This document shows positions 8,227 through 17,052 of a stretch of DNA of 64,000 bases, one piece after another (within the stretch, counting starts at the first letter, position 1; each line of letters begins with the position of its first letter). This stretch comes from Blautia sp. Marseille-P3087. Its GTDB lineage: Bacteria; Bacillota; Clostridia; Lachnospirales; Lachnospiraceae. The position numbers were made by a program, and so were the translations under genes. The notes under the pieces were generated by a model that was given only the letters and a program-made list of their open reading frames with translations, was not told the origin of the DNA and did no database searches. The stretch covers positions 2,716,441-2,780,440 of the forward strand of contig NZ_LT635539.1 of the NCBI RefSeq assembly GCF_900120195.1, written 5' to 3'.

Positions 8227-8937
8227 ATGATCAGAAGAATTATTCACATAGACGAAGAAAAATGCAACGGGTGTGGAGCGTGTGCGGCCGCCTGCCACGA
8301 AAGCGCAATCGGAATGGTTGACGGTAAGGCGAAGCTTCTGCGTGACGATTACTGCGACGGACTTGGGGACTGTCTGCCGTCTTGCCCGACCGGCGCGATC
8401 ACCTTCGTAGAGAGAGAAGCGGCAGCTTATGATGAAGAAGCCGTACTTGCAAATCAGCGCAAAAAAGAAGCACAAAACAAAGCTGCACATCATTTAAAAG
8501 GGGGCTGTCCGGGAAGCCGTATGCGTCAGATGAAACGCGAGGCAACTGAAGCTCCGGCAACAGCAAAGATGGAGTCTCAGCTTCAGCAGTGGCCGGTACA
8601 GATCAAGCTTGTGCCGACACAGGCTCCGTATTTTGAAAGGGCAAAATTGCTTATCGCGGCGGACTGTACTGCCTATGCCTATGCAAATTTTCATCAGGAT
8701 TTTATCAGAGGAAAGGTTGTTTTAGTTGGCTGTCCGAAGCTTGACAGCGTGGATTACAGTGAAAAACTGGAGGAGATCATCCGAAGCAACAACATCAGCA
8801 GCGTGACAGTTGTTCGCATGGAAGTTCCGTGTTGCGGCGGTCTGGAAATGGCAGCAAAAAAAGCTCTCCAGAACAGCGGAAAATTCATTCCGTGGCAGGT
8901 TGTTACAATCTCCGTTGACGGAAAAATTCTGGACTGA
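8227..8937 (+). CDS. 4Fe-4S ferredoxin-domain protein, likely redox partner regulated by the adjacent Crp
   Basis: A 236-residue protein. Residues 1-65 form a two-cluster ferredoxin domain with CNGCGACAAAC and a second set in CDGLGDCLPSCP (spacing slightly widened). Residues about 120-236 form a globular domain with IAADCTAYAY, VLVGCPKLD and VPCCGGLEMA, whose cysteines suggest another metal or redox site. Proteins with this layout are found beside hybrid-cluster protein and Crp genes in anaerobes and are thought to serve electron transfer in nitrosative or oxidative stress; that role is inference. The start is ATG with AGGAGG 9 bases upstream. Expression is likely controlled from the palindrome in the upstream spacer. 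Confidence 0.85.
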   Translation: MIRRIIHIDEEKCNGCGACAAACHESAIGMVDGKAKLLRDDYCDGLGDCLPSCPTGAITFVEREAAAYDEEAVLANQRKKEAQNKAAHHLKGGCPGSRMRQMKREATEAPATAKMESQLQQWPVQIKLVPTQAPYFERAKLLIAADCTAYAYANFHQDFIRGKVVLVGCPKLDSVDYSEKLEEIIRSNNISSVTVVRMEVPCCGGLEMAAKKALQNSGKFIPWQVVTISVDGKILD

Positions 8938-8986
8938 AACAACAATAACAAACAACGTTACCTGCTAAAATAATAAGCAATAAGCA

Positions 8987-9015
8987 TTGCCAATTTCGAC
9001 AGAATCCCTTATAAT
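8987..9015 (+). promoter_or_regulatory. Sigma-A type promoter for the ParA gene
   Basis: TTGCCA (8987-8992), 17-base spacer, TATAAT (9010-9015). The start codon follows 39 bases later. Confidence 0.75.
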
Positions 9016-9053
9016 GTGACATATGAAATGACATTTTTTATGGAGGGATTCCG

Positions 9054-9845
9054 ATGGGAAAGACCGTGACGATCTGTTTTACCAATAACAAAGGCGGCAG
9101 TGGTAAATCTACAACCTGTTCGAACCTCGGTGCGGCGATGGCGCGTGCCGGCAAAAAAGTACTTCTGGTGGATGGAGATATGCAGTTGAATCTGTCGCTG
9201 GCATTCTTTCCGGAGGACTGGGTACTTGAACATGCACAGGGAGAAAATAATCTCTATTATGCAATTGGGAAACAGGCGGATCTGACAGATTATATCGTGC
9301 ATACACCGTACGAAAATCTGGATCTGGTTCCATCTTCCACACTGATGAGTTCAATCGAATATGAGCTTTTTACAAAGTGGCAGAGAGAATTTATCCTGCG
9401 AAAATGCCTGCAGAAGATCAAAGATTCCGAAGTTTATGACTACATCCTGATCGATGCACCACCGACACTTGGCGGCTGGGTAATGAATATCCTGTGTGCA
9501 TCGGACAAGGTGATCATTCCTGTGGAAGCAAGCCCGTGGGGAATGTTTGGTCTGGCAAATATGTTTGAGTTTCTGAATGAAGTAAAGCAGATTTCACCGG
9601 AACTTGAGGTTGCCGGAATTGCTGTTACGAAGGTCGATACCCGTAAAAATTACTTCAAACAGACGATGGAAACCCTGCATGAGCTGGAAAGTATTTATGT
9701 ATTTGAACATGTGATCCGCGTAGACAGTTCCGTAGAATGGTCCCAGGATAACAGTGTTCCGGTAGTTGAATATAAGAAATCCAGCAGAAGTGCGAAAGAA
9801 TATATGGAATTGGCAGAGGAGGTCATGAATCGTGTCAGTAGGTAA
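9054..9845 (+). CDS. ParA/Soj-family ATPase (orphan)
   Basis: A 263-residue Walker-type ATPase. KGGSGKST at residues 13-20 is the deviant Walker A with the signature lysine, VDGDMQLNLSLAF is the switch region that follows, and DYILIDAPPTLGGW is Walker B. ParA proteins form ATP-dependent dimers on DNA and position chromosomes, plasmids or protein cargos. No parB or parS is seen. Instead a Lys/Ala-rich gene overlaps its end, so the pair may position something other than the chromosome. The start is ATG 9054 with TGGAGGGATTCCG upstream. It has its own promoter and is followed by the overlapping partner and a terminator. Confidence 0.92.
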   Translation: MGKTVTICFTNNKGGSGKSTTCSNLGAAMARAGKKVLLVDGDMQLNLSLAFFPEDWVLEHAQGENNLYYAIGKQADLTDYIVHTPYENLDLVPSSTLMSSIEYELFTKWQREFILRKCLQKIKDSEVYDYILIDAPPTLGGWVMNILCASDKVIIPVEASPWGMFGLANMFEFLNEVKQISPELEVAGIAVTKVDTRKNYFKQTMETLHELESIYVFEHVIRVDSSVEWSQDNSVPVVEYKKSSRSAKEYMELAEEVMNRVSR

Positions 9846-10188
9846 AGACAGCATCCTGCGTGCAGCAAATGCAGATGCAAAAACAACAGAAGTAAAAGCA
9901 GAAGCAAAAACGGCAGAAGAAGTAAAAGCTCCGGCAAAAGCAGAGGCAGCGAAAGCACCGGCAGCAAAGAAAGCTCCTGCAAAGAGAACCGCAGCCAAAA
10001 AGACAACAACTGCGAAAAAAACAACAACCACAAAGAAGACAACGACAAGAAAGAAAACTGTGAAGACATCCGTTCTTACACCACAGAATTCTGAAGAACT
10101 TCAGGCAGCTTTTGTAAAAAATGCAGAGCCGGAAACTGTTGCAGGACCGGTTCATATCAATGAAGATCTTCCTGTATATCTTCTGTAA
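9832..10188 (+). CDS. Lys/Ala/Thr-rich basic protein overlapping parA
   Basis: A 118-residue protein starting at GTG, supported by GGAGG nine bases upstream inside parA; the two genes overlap by 14 bases. Residues 15-75 are almost only A, K, T, E and P, with PAKRTAAKKTTTAKK-type repeats resembling histone H1-like tails, so it may bind DNA or another polyanion. Residues 80-118 are a normal-composition tail (NSEELQAAFVKN...EDLPVYLL) that may be the part that contacts ParA or a membrane. Translational coupling suggests a 1:1 functional pair. I know no function for it; a nucleoid-associated or cargo-adaptor role is inference. Confidence 0.8.
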   Translation: MSVGKDSILRAANADAKTTEVKAEAKTAEEVKAPAKAEAAKAPAAKKAPAKRTAAKKTTTAKKTTTTKKTTTRKKTVKTSVLTPQNSEELQAAFVKNAEPETVAGPVHINEDLPVYLL

Positions 10189-10239
10189 TAAGAGAAGATT
10201 TCGACTCCAGGTCTTCTGAATTAGAAATCAAAGAAAACA

Positions 10240-10292
10240 AAAATCTGGTCATGCAGAGAGTCTTCTAAGATCTCCACAGACCAGATTTTTTA
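10240..10292 (+). terminator. Terminator after the parA pair
   Basis: AAATCTGGTC pairs with GACCAGATTT, followed by a T run. The loop of about 30 bases is long, with a small inner helix (AGTCTTCTAAGATCT). Confidence 0.75.
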
Positions 10293-10357
10293 TGCCAAAG
10301 TATGCAAGAGAAGTTGCCAGTGGCAAGTTCACTGTATTGAAATACTTTATATCAGAT

Positions 10358-10852
10358 TTATTCAGCAGATGCAGAGACAGCCTGTACAGCTTCATTTTCT
10401 CTGAAAATATGTCTGAAAATAAAGCGTACGATCGGACCTGCATAGATCAGCTGCCAGAAGAATGCCATTGGGAAATTCATTGCGGTTGTCTGAAGCCATA
10501 CAGCGACGAACTGGCTGCCGGCATTTTTAAACAGGATTGTTGCGGCAAGGCTCATAAGCGGACACATAAAAGCAACAGATGCCACGGAGATTGCAAGGAT
10601 CTTGCTGAACGGATGGCTGTTTCTGAAATCAACCATACGTGCAGCGCACATGAAAGCAAGCTTGGATACAATAAAGAAATCAAGGATGAAAGCAATCGGG
10701 CCCATGATCACAAGTTCATGAAATGCGGAGAGAAAAACTTCATTTGACATTCCGCCGATGTTGAGAGAGATGTTGTAACAGATCATCGCATAAACCATAA
10801 AAAATACCATAATGATCGTAAAAATAACTTCCTGAAATTTGTTTTTAGGCAT
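10358..10852 (-). CDS. DUF2798 family membrane protein
   Basis: A 164-residue integral membrane protein with four predicted hydrophobic segments (starting FTIIMVFFMVYAMICY, then a second near residues 47-66, a third at 84-107 and a fourth at 117-140). The pairing of helices with the motif NxxMA/P-like 'HELVIMGPIAFILDF' matches DUF2798, a family of unknown function. The ribosome site is AAGGAGG before ATG on the minus strand. It stands alone between a terminator and a spacer of about 400 bases. Confidence 0.8.
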   Translation of the reverse strand: MPKNKFQEVIFTIIMVFFMVYAMICYNISLNIGGMSNEVFLSAFHELVIMGPIAFILDFFIVSKLAFMCAARMVDFRNSHPFSKILAISVASVAFMCPLMSLAATILFKNAGSQFVAVWLQTTAMNFPMAFFWQLIYAGPIVRFIFRHIFRENEAVQAVSASAE

Positions 10853-11257
10853 AAAAAACCTCCTTAAAATGATTAAATTGATACACTACTGTTCATAGTA
10901 AGTTACGTGAGCATGTGTTGTTCGTTAATCATTCAAAGAGAATGTGCGTTTCCAATTAGACCATATTCAATTTTGCGTGGATTATATTAACACACAGAAA
11001 AAAAGATGTCAATCATAAATTTCGCAGTATATAAAAACCAAAATACAAACCGGTCAGACCAAGATGGACGATTTTGTCAGAAAAGACAAAAAATCCTGCC
11101 CACAAATTCTGCCACATATTGTTTTATCTGTCGGAAATGTTATATACTGCAAACAGTTAAATGATCCGGCGAGTATGAAAACGAAAAACAGAAATACCCT
11201 GATGAGCACTGAGCATTTCAGTATACATCAGGGTGTTTTTATGTAAATAACAGAAGA
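10853..11257. other. Intergenic spacer between two leftward genes
   Basis: No convincing gene. A 60-codon frame at 11064-11246 lacks a ribosome site and ends inside a hairpin, so I leave it out. The left part is expected to hold the promoter of the DUF2798 gene. The right part holds the hairpin described separately. Confidence 0.5.
11196..11241. terminator. Hairpin terminator, probably bidirectional
   Basis: ACCCTGATG pairs with CATCAGGGT around a 21-base loop. A GTTTTTAT tract follows on the plus strand. On the minus strand the stem is followed by ATTTCTGTTTTT, so it can end the large regulator gene. Confidence 0.7.
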
Positions 11258-12730
11258 TCATTCTGTTTCGGTTCTTTCCTTTTTCAGATAATCAATGATC
11301 TGCCGAATCATGGCAACACTTTCTTCTTTGCTGTAAAAACAGCTTTCTTCCATATTTTCCAGATAGTCACGGAAAATTTCTACCAGCTTTGTCTCTTCGA
11401 TGTTCAGTACAAAAATTTCACCGGCATTGTTTTTGAAGATCATTGTGCCGGAATTTCCGCGGATGCAGAAATGAAGATTTCCCGGGAGATGATTCAGTGG
11501 TTTCTGAAGAAAACGGTACGCACCGGATTCGCAGCATGCACATACACCTTCCAGAACCTGTATGCGCTGTCTAGTAGTCAGTGGATGATAAAAAATCTCC
11601 GGAATCTCATCTGTGCGTCCGGAACGTACAAACTGCAGAAGTCCCTCATATGTAGAATAGATAAAAAACTGCTGATTTTTTATTTTGTCCATACTCATCT
11701 GAAATGCCTGTTCAGCCATGACAAGGATCGCATCTGCATTCGGGAGATCGTGGTTAAACATCTCACGCAGCAGAGTACCGGTAAAAAATGGTGTCAGACA
11801 GGATTCCGGCTGGATGCCGAGCAGGTCATTTTCGGCGAAATCGGAATCAAACATGTTGCCGATTACAACGGCATGATTTTCCGGAGTAAGCGGAGCAGGA
11901 GTGAAGAACAGTGTACACTGTTCCTGATAGGATATGTACAGATTTTTAAGCATACGCAGTACTTCTCCGGAGCGGAAAAAGATGCCGGTCTGATAGTCTG
12001 AACTGCACAGAAGCGCTTTATCTGAAGTAAGAATCATGCACGGATAAAGATTAAAGCTCTGGTAATGTGATTCAATATTGTCATAATAATAGTACAGTGA
12101 GTAGTCATGCCCTGCCATATAAAGCGGGAATACGCTGTGCAGGTATTTCAGGTTGATGAGCTGATGATCATCTGTAAAGGTTGTCTCGGTTCCAATGCAT
12201 ACAATCTGGCTGATCTTCAGCGAATCGGAAGGATTCAGGCTTGCAAGAAGATTGAACAGGAATTTGTAGTCCGGCTGCAAAAAGAGACTGATCTCACCGG
12301 AATCACGGTCTGCTTCCGAAAGAATCATCTGGTGGACATAATAGTTTATATGCTGCAGAGAAGTCAGTGAAATACAGTCGGACCGGTTTTCTGCATAAGT
12401 AAGATCCGGAGTAAAAGAACAGCCGCAGAATTCTGCAGAAGGCTGATCCGGAAAATTGCAGATAAAACTTTCCACACTTTTTCTTTTATAATACGCATCT
12501 GCGCCGATTCTGGCGACATCCCAGCTTTCTTTAAACTTTTGCCATTCCATCGGAGAGAGGTGCATAAACTGCGCCATTTTTTTTATGATTTCATCAGACG
12601 GAGGATTACGCTTTCCACTGATAAATTTGTACATAGTTGAACGGTCTGTATCACAGTATTTGGCCATGGAATAGACTTTGATTTTTTTGTCATCGATAAA
12701 TTGACTGAGTGTGTCGGAAAAAGCAGACAT
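11258..12730 (-). CDS. Large XRE-type regulator divergent from the pilus operon
   Basis: A 490-residue protein with an N-terminal helix-turn-helix of the XRE/Cro type in residues about 5-60 (VYSMAKYCDTDRSTMYKFISGKRNPP). A long C-terminal region with no recognised domain follows, containing several cysteines and aromatic-rich stretches. I chose ATG 12730 rather than the frame's earlier start because GAGGAG lies nine bases upstream. Its position, divergent and about 310 bases from the pilus genes, parallels the stand-alone regulators (RofA/Nra) of streptococcal FCT islands, although the sequence is of another family. Regulation of the pilus operon is inference from position. Confidence 0.8.
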   Translation of the reverse strand: MSAFSDTLSQFIDDKKIKVYSMAKYCDTDRSTMYKFISGKRNPPSDEIIKKMAQFMHLSPMEWQKFKESWDVARIGADAYYKRKSVESFICNFPDQPSAEFCGCSFTPDLTYAENRSDCISLTSLQHINYYVHQMILSEADRDSGEISLFLQPDYKFLFNLLASLNPSDSLKISQIVCIGTETTFTDDHQLINLKYLHSVFPLYMAGHDYSLYYYYDNIESHYQSFNLYPCMILTSDKALLCSSDYQTGIFFRSGEVLRMLKNLYISYQEQCTLFFTPAPLTPENHAVVIGNMFDSDFAENDLLGIQPESCLTPFFTGTLLREMFNHDLPNADAILVMAEQAFQMSMDKIKNQQFFIYSTYEGLLQFVRSGRTDEIPEIFYHPLTTRQRIQVLEGVCACCESGAYRFLQKPLNHLPGNLHFCIRGNSGTMIFKNNAGEIFVLNIEETKLVEIFRDYLENMEESCFYSKEESVAMIRQIIDYLKKERTETE

Positions 12731-13041
12731 ATAAGAAAACTCCTCATAGATTATTCGTTGATATAAGCATAGCATGAGATGCCCGAAAAGTCCTGTATTT
12801 ATTGAAAAACAGTGAAAATAATTTCTGAAAAATCCGGAAAGACCGAAGAATGAATGTCGAACTTTATATGAAAAACACGAATAATATATGCAAAAATGAC
12901 GCTGTAGGCTGCAATTCTGGAAGTTGTATACTCAATTGCTCGCTGATAAACTATAAGTGTCACAGAAAACGGGGTAATGCTGAAACAGAAAGACATAAAA
13001 ACTGTGACAAATATGAAAAAGGAGGAAGGGAGAAAAACGGA
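12731..13041. promoter_or_regulatory. Divergent promoter region of the pilus island
   Basis: No gene starts here with a good ribosome site until 13042, although the frame of the next gene stays open from 12850. A weak rightward promoter is TTGTAT (12924-12929), 17-base spacer, TAAACT. GGAGGAAGGGAG at 13021-13032 is the ribosome site of the surface protein. Confidence 0.4.
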
Positions 13042-16011
13042 ATGTTAAAAGGAATAAGAAAGATAATGACATTCCTGTTGACGTTGGCTGTAGTCTTATC
13101 CTTCATCTGCCAGACAGATCCGCAGATTTTTGCACAGAGTCCGGATGTTACTGACGATGAAGCAGAGGTGGCTGTTCAATCTGATGAGACGGCACTCCCT
13201 GAAGATGAACAGACGGCAGAAGAGGGGCCGCAGGAGTCGAAAGAAGCGGCACAGGAAGAAGTTACGAAAGAAGAAACGCAGGAAGAAACTCCAGTGTCAG
13301 AGACGACGCAGATGCAGGACACAGATGCGGACGAGCATCGGGGGATGGTAACGAAGCAGGAAACGGCTGATTCGACAGAGGTATCCGGGAATGCAGAGAT
13401 GAGTTCGGATGAAGCGGGTTCAGTCAGCGTACAGACAATCCTTATTGATCCGGAAACACACTTTACGGTAACCTGCCGTTTTTATAGAACAGAAGATAAA
13501 TCAGAAGATCCGATTAATACCCAGATTCTTTCTGAAAATGAAATTCTGGTAAAACCGCAGACACCGGCGGCATCCGGTGAAAATGCAGATAAGAAAAAAT
13601 TCCTGGGGTGGTTTCGGGAAGACGGAACGGAATTTACAGCAGAGGATTTTTTGAAAACAGGTGCACAGATTGCCGGAAAACAGGACGGTAATCTCACAGA
13701 AAATGTGGAACTCGATCTTTTTGCAAAGTTCAGTAATGTACATTATGTCTATTACAAAACAGATAATGGAGAGCATGGTAGAATCCTTCATACTGAAGCA
13801 TTGGCAGATGGTGAAAAAATTATACCTGTTTCAGAAAATTATGGATACAAAGCAGAGGTGGGATATGTATTTGTCGGCTGGTCCGGGAACGCAGAGTCCA
13901 ATCAACCGGACAGTGAATATACGATCAGCAGCGCAGACGGTGATTTTATCCTTTATCCGGTAGTAAAAAAAGCAAGCTGGATACGCTTTGTATCAAATGG
14001 TGGAACGGCAGTAGATCCGCAGCTGGTTTACTATGGTGAGAACTCACAGAAGCCTTCTGATCCTGTGAAAGCCGGATATATATTTGACGGATGGTTCACC
14101 GATGAGGATTGCAGTCAGGCATACACATTTGGACAGACGGTAGAAACAGATCTTATTTTGTATGCGAAATGGAGAGAAGGAACTGCCGGCTACAAGGTTG
14201 TGTACTGGAAAGAAACGTTGACGACAGGTGTATATGATTATGTCAGTCAGGAGTCGGCAAGCGGTGCGACTGGAAGTACTGTGAAAGCAGATATTTATGG
14301 AAATGCCACAAGGTATTCCTGCTTTCATTATGATTCAAAGGCATCGAAAGATGTGACGATCGCAGGTGACGGGTCTACGGTACTGAATGTACGGTATGCG
14401 AGAAATTCTTATGTTTTTAAATTCCATCTGAATGACGGAAATGGAAGTATTCAGATCGGAGGAAAGACATATACAGGAAGTAATTATTCGTTTACCGCAA
14501 AATACGGTGAAGCGATCGCAGACAGATGGCCGGCCGGAAATGAGGTACAGTACAATAACAGTGGTTGGGGATGGAACTGGTATTTTAATGGATGGAAAGG
14601 CGGAAAAAACACAGAAATACTTAAAACTTCAAAGCGACAGACAGTTACAGAGGACTTAATAAGGACAGATAAAGACAATGAAATACAGAATTATACAGCA
14701 GACTGGCAATCGAATCTGTATAAATTGGATGTACGTTATTGGGGACAGAACGTAGACAATGATGAATATACAGAATTAACAGATTACAGTCAGTTTGTAT
14801 ATGCGGCAGGATCTTTTAATCCCAAAAATATTACGGGATATGACTATGAGAAGCAGGAAGTGACCGATGGTGGACGGGAAAATGCAGACCAAACGTATAA
14901 TTTTTATTACACACGAAAAACATATGACCTCCAATTTTACAATGTCAGTCAGAAACCGGTAAAAACAGTTCAATTTATTCGTTTCGAGAAGGATATTTCC
15001 AATCAGAATTGGACACCGCAGCCGCCGGATTCACTTCCGGAATATATGACGGAATTTGCAGGATGGTATACAACTCCGGGATGTGAAGAGGGTTCTGAAT
15101 TTTCTTTTGATAATGCAAAAATGCCGGCATCTAATCTGGCACTTTATGCACAGTGGAGAGCAAAGACGATCATAGTTACGTTTGTGACCGGGGAGAATGC
15201 AACACAGATTCCGGAACAACAGTTTGAAGCAAATCATGTGGCACGGAAGCCGGAAGATCCGGAGAGGACACACTACAGGTTTGTCGGATGGACAATGGAT
15301 GAAGCAGGAACGCAGCCGTTTAACTTTGACCAGATTCTCACGAAAGATCTTACGTTGTATGCGCAGTGGGCAAATGAAGGCAGTTACACACTTACTTATG
15401 ATGCAAATAACGGAGAAATAAATACTCCGACATTGCTTGATACCAGACGTTATGCGGGCGGTGCCAAAGCAAAGATGGCGGGAGTCCCGAAAGACTGGGC
15501 GGTGCCGGAAAACTCAAAAGGATTTCTCTGCTGGAATACAGAGGCAGATGGTACCGGTATGGATTATTACCCGGGGAATGAATTTGTGATGCCGGAAGAG
15601 GATGTGATCCTTTATGCAAAATGGACACAAAAAAGGAAAACAACTCTTACCTATAATTATAACGGCGGTATGGTAAATGGAGAGAAAAAAGCAGACGATG
15701 TTGTGGAAATCGAAAATCCGAATGAGAACTATACAATCAATAACGATTGTGTTGATGTAAAGATGAGCGGATTTTACTTCGCCGGCTGGAGCACTTCTGC
15801 GGACGGAAGCGATGGAGTCCTTCTGAAGAAAGGTGATGTGATCCGAATCGATACATTGGATGAAGATAGCAACGTGCTTTATGCGCAGTGGAAAGAAGAA
15901 ACACCGGCTCCGATGGGTATCACAGATGAGCCACTTCCGTTTGCTGTGATGTCACTTGCAGGAATCGGCGTGGCCGGACTTCTTCTGAAGCCGGCACGGC
16001 GGAAAAGATAA
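13042..16011 (+). CDS. Large InlB-repeat surface protein (putative pilus tip adhesin)
   Basis: A 989-residue secreted protein. Residues 1-32 are a signal peptide (lipid-facing core TFLLTLAVVLSFICQ). Residues about 35-120 are a Glu/Gln/Thr-rich low-complexity stalk. The body holds six or more InlB B-type/'Flg_new' repeats, each with a GW motif and ending in LYAKW or LYAQW. The C-terminus carries APMGIT, a hydrophobic segment (FAVMSLAGIGVAGLLL) and a basic tail (KPARRKR), that is, a cell-wall sorting signal of a non-LPXTG type shared with the pilin downstream. It heads an operon in the place of the Cpa adhesin of streptococcal pilus islands. No thioester domain motif is apparent. ATG 13042 is preferred over the open frame upstream. 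Confidence 0.85.
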   Translation: MLKGIRKIMTFLLTLAVVLSFICQTDPQIFAQSPDVTDDEAEVAVQSDETALPEDEQTAEEGPQESKEAAQEEVTKEETQEETPVSETTQMQDTDADEHRGMVTKQETADSTEVSGNAEMSSDEAGSVSVQTILIDPETHFTVTCRFYRTEDKSEDPINTQILSENEILVKPQTPAASGENADKKKFLGWFREDGTEFTAEDFLKTGAQIAGKQDGNLTENVELDLFAKFSNVHYVYYKTDNGEHGRILHTEALADGEKIIPVSENYGYKAEVGYVFVGWSGNAESNQPDSEYTISSADGDFILYPVVKKASWIRFVSNGGTAVDPQLVYYGENSQKPSDPVKAGYIFDGWFTDEDCSQAYTFGQTVETDLILYAKWREGTAGYKVVYWKETLTTGVYDYVSQESASGATGSTVKADIYGNATRYSCFHYDSKASKDVTIAGDGSTVLNVRYARNSYVFKFHLNDGNGSIQIGGKTYTGSNYSFTAKYGEAIADRWPAGNEVQYNNSGWGWNWYFNGWKGGKNTEILKTSKRQTVTEDLIRTDKDNEIQNYTADWQSNLYKLDVRYWGQNVDNDEYTELTDYSQFVYAAGSFNPKNITGYDYEKQEVTDGGRENADQTYNFYYTRKTYDLQFYNVSQKPVKTVQFIRFEKDISNQNWTPQPPDSLPEYMTEFAGWYTTPGCEEGSEFSFDNAKMPASNLALYAQWRAKTIIVTFVTGENATQIPEQQFEANHVARKPEDPERTHYRFVGWTMDEAGTQPFNFDQILTKDLTLYAQWANEGSYTLTYDANNGEINTPTLLDTRRYAGGAKAKMAGVPKDWAVPENSKGFLCWNTEADGTGMDYYPGNEFVMPEEDVILYAKWTQKRKTTLTYNYNGGMVNGEKKADDVVEIENPNENYTINNDCVDVKMSGFYFAGWSTSADGSDGVLLKKGDVIRIDTLDEDSNVLYAQWKEETPAPMGITDEPLPFAVMSLAGIGVAGLLLKPARRKR

Positions 16012-16026
16012 AAATCGGAGAGAAAT

Positions 16027-16512
16027 ATGAGAGCACTTCGTAATTTTCTGGTCAGGCTGTTTTTGCTGATCACGGTTATCGGGATTCTTTTTGGAGTGGT
16101 CTTTGGGCTAACGCCTATGGCAAATGCAGATATGCAGCCGGCGGTATGTGCGGGTGATCTGATGCTTTATTACAGACTGGACAAAAATCTGAAAAGTGAT
16201 GATGTTGTGGTATTCCAAAAGGAAGGTATACAGTATACCGGACGGATCGTGGCAGTGCCCGGAGATGTTGTGGAGATCACGGATGAGTCAGATTTAATGG
16301 TCAATAAAAGCACGGTGATGGAAGACAATATTTTTTATACGACACCGGCATATGATTCAGAGGTGGAATATCCTCTGGCGCTGAAAGAGGATCAGTATTT
16401 TATTCTCTGTGACAACAGGGAAGGAGCAAAGGACAGCAGGTCTTTTGGGGTAGTGGATACAAGTGAAATAAAAGGAAAAGTCATTACCATAGTACGCCGT
16501 TCGGGTATCTGA
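16027..16512 (+). CDS. SipA-like signal peptidase homologue lacking catalytic Ser and Lys
   Basis: A 161-residue membrane protein with one N-terminal hydrophobic helix (residues 11-30) and the signal peptidase I fold: MQPAV box, GDLMLYY, the RIVAVPGD box and DSRSFG near the end. The catalytic Ser of the usual SMxPTL box is Asp here (D35 in ANADMQPAV). The catalytic Lys before R in the RxxxxPGD box is Gly (G72). The same Asp/Gly pair is known in streptococcal SipA, which is needed for pilus assembly but is not a normal peptidase. That makes a pilus-chaperone role likely. It lies 15 bases after the adhesin gene. Confidence 0.85.
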   Translation: MRALRNFLVRLFLLITVIGILFGVVFGLTPMANADMQPAVCAGDLMLYYRLDKNLKSDDVVVFQKEGIQYTGRIVAVPGDVVEITDESDLMVNKSTVMEDNIFYTTPAYDSEVEYPLALKEDQYFILCDNREGAKDSRSFGVVDTSEIKGKVITIVRRSGI

Positions 16513-16564
16513 TGGATGAGTGACGGAGCAGTAAAAAAGATTACAGACAGGATAAGGTGAGAGT

Positions 16565-17023
16565 ATGTGGCGGGATATAAAAGGATATGAAGGACTATAT
16601 GAGATAAACGAAAATGCAGTTGTCCGCAGAGTAGACGGCACGGGAATTGACGGGAGAAAGGTTTCTACGCATGTAGTTGTGTCTTCACGTACGAAAAAAG
16701 GGACACGTTACATTGCACTCTGGAAAGAGGGTGGGCGCAGAACCTATATGCTCCATAAACTTTATGCGACAGCATTTCAGATGTCGGAAAATGAGGCGAT
16801 ACGGAGATTGTACCGTGGCTTTAACGGAAACGGGGAGGCAATCCACAATGTATGCGGGACACTTCTTGAAAGTCTGAAAATCTATGAAAAAGAACAGGCG
16901 GAAGGACTGAATAGGAATGATGAGATTCTGTATATCCGTCAGTTCCTGGAAGAGCTGAAGACAGACATGGAAGAAAAAAACAGGTATCTGGAAGAAGTTC
17001 CGCAGAGGATGGCAGAGATGTAG
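16565..17023 (+). CDS. NUMOD4-domain protein inside the pilus operon
   Basis: A 152-residue protein whose N-terminus (WRDIKGYEGLYEINENAVVR) is a NUMOD4 motif. It is followed by a strand pair ending RTYMLHKLYATAFQ, the usual lead-in to an HNH nuclease. The HNH domain itself is absent. Residues 75-152 are charged helices, partly coiled-coil-like. NUMOD4 is thought to bind DNA in homing endonucleases, so the protein may be a DNA-binding remnant or a small regulator of the operon. It has its own ribosome site (AAGGTGAGAG) and sits between the sipA-like and pilin genes on the same strand. A link to pilus assembly is not evident from sequence. Confidence 0.75.
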   Translation: MWRDIKGYEGLYEINENAVVRRVDGTGIDGRKVSTHVVVSSRTKKGTRYIALWKEGGRRTYMLHKLYATAFQMSENEAIRRLYRGFNGNGEAIHNVCGTLLESLKIYEKEQAEGLNRNDEILYIRQFLEELKTDMEEKNRYLEEVPQRMAEM

Positions 17024-17052
17024 CAGTAAAAAGATTTAAGGAGGAAGTAAGT

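Noticed and set aside
11064-11246. 60-codon frame in the spacer after DUF2798
   Set aside because: No ribosome site, and its end lies inside a terminator hairpin.
12850-13041. Extra 64 residues at the start of the large surface protein
   Set aside because: The peptide is not signal-like and has no ribosome site, whereas ATG 13042 has a strong site and begins a proper signal peptide.
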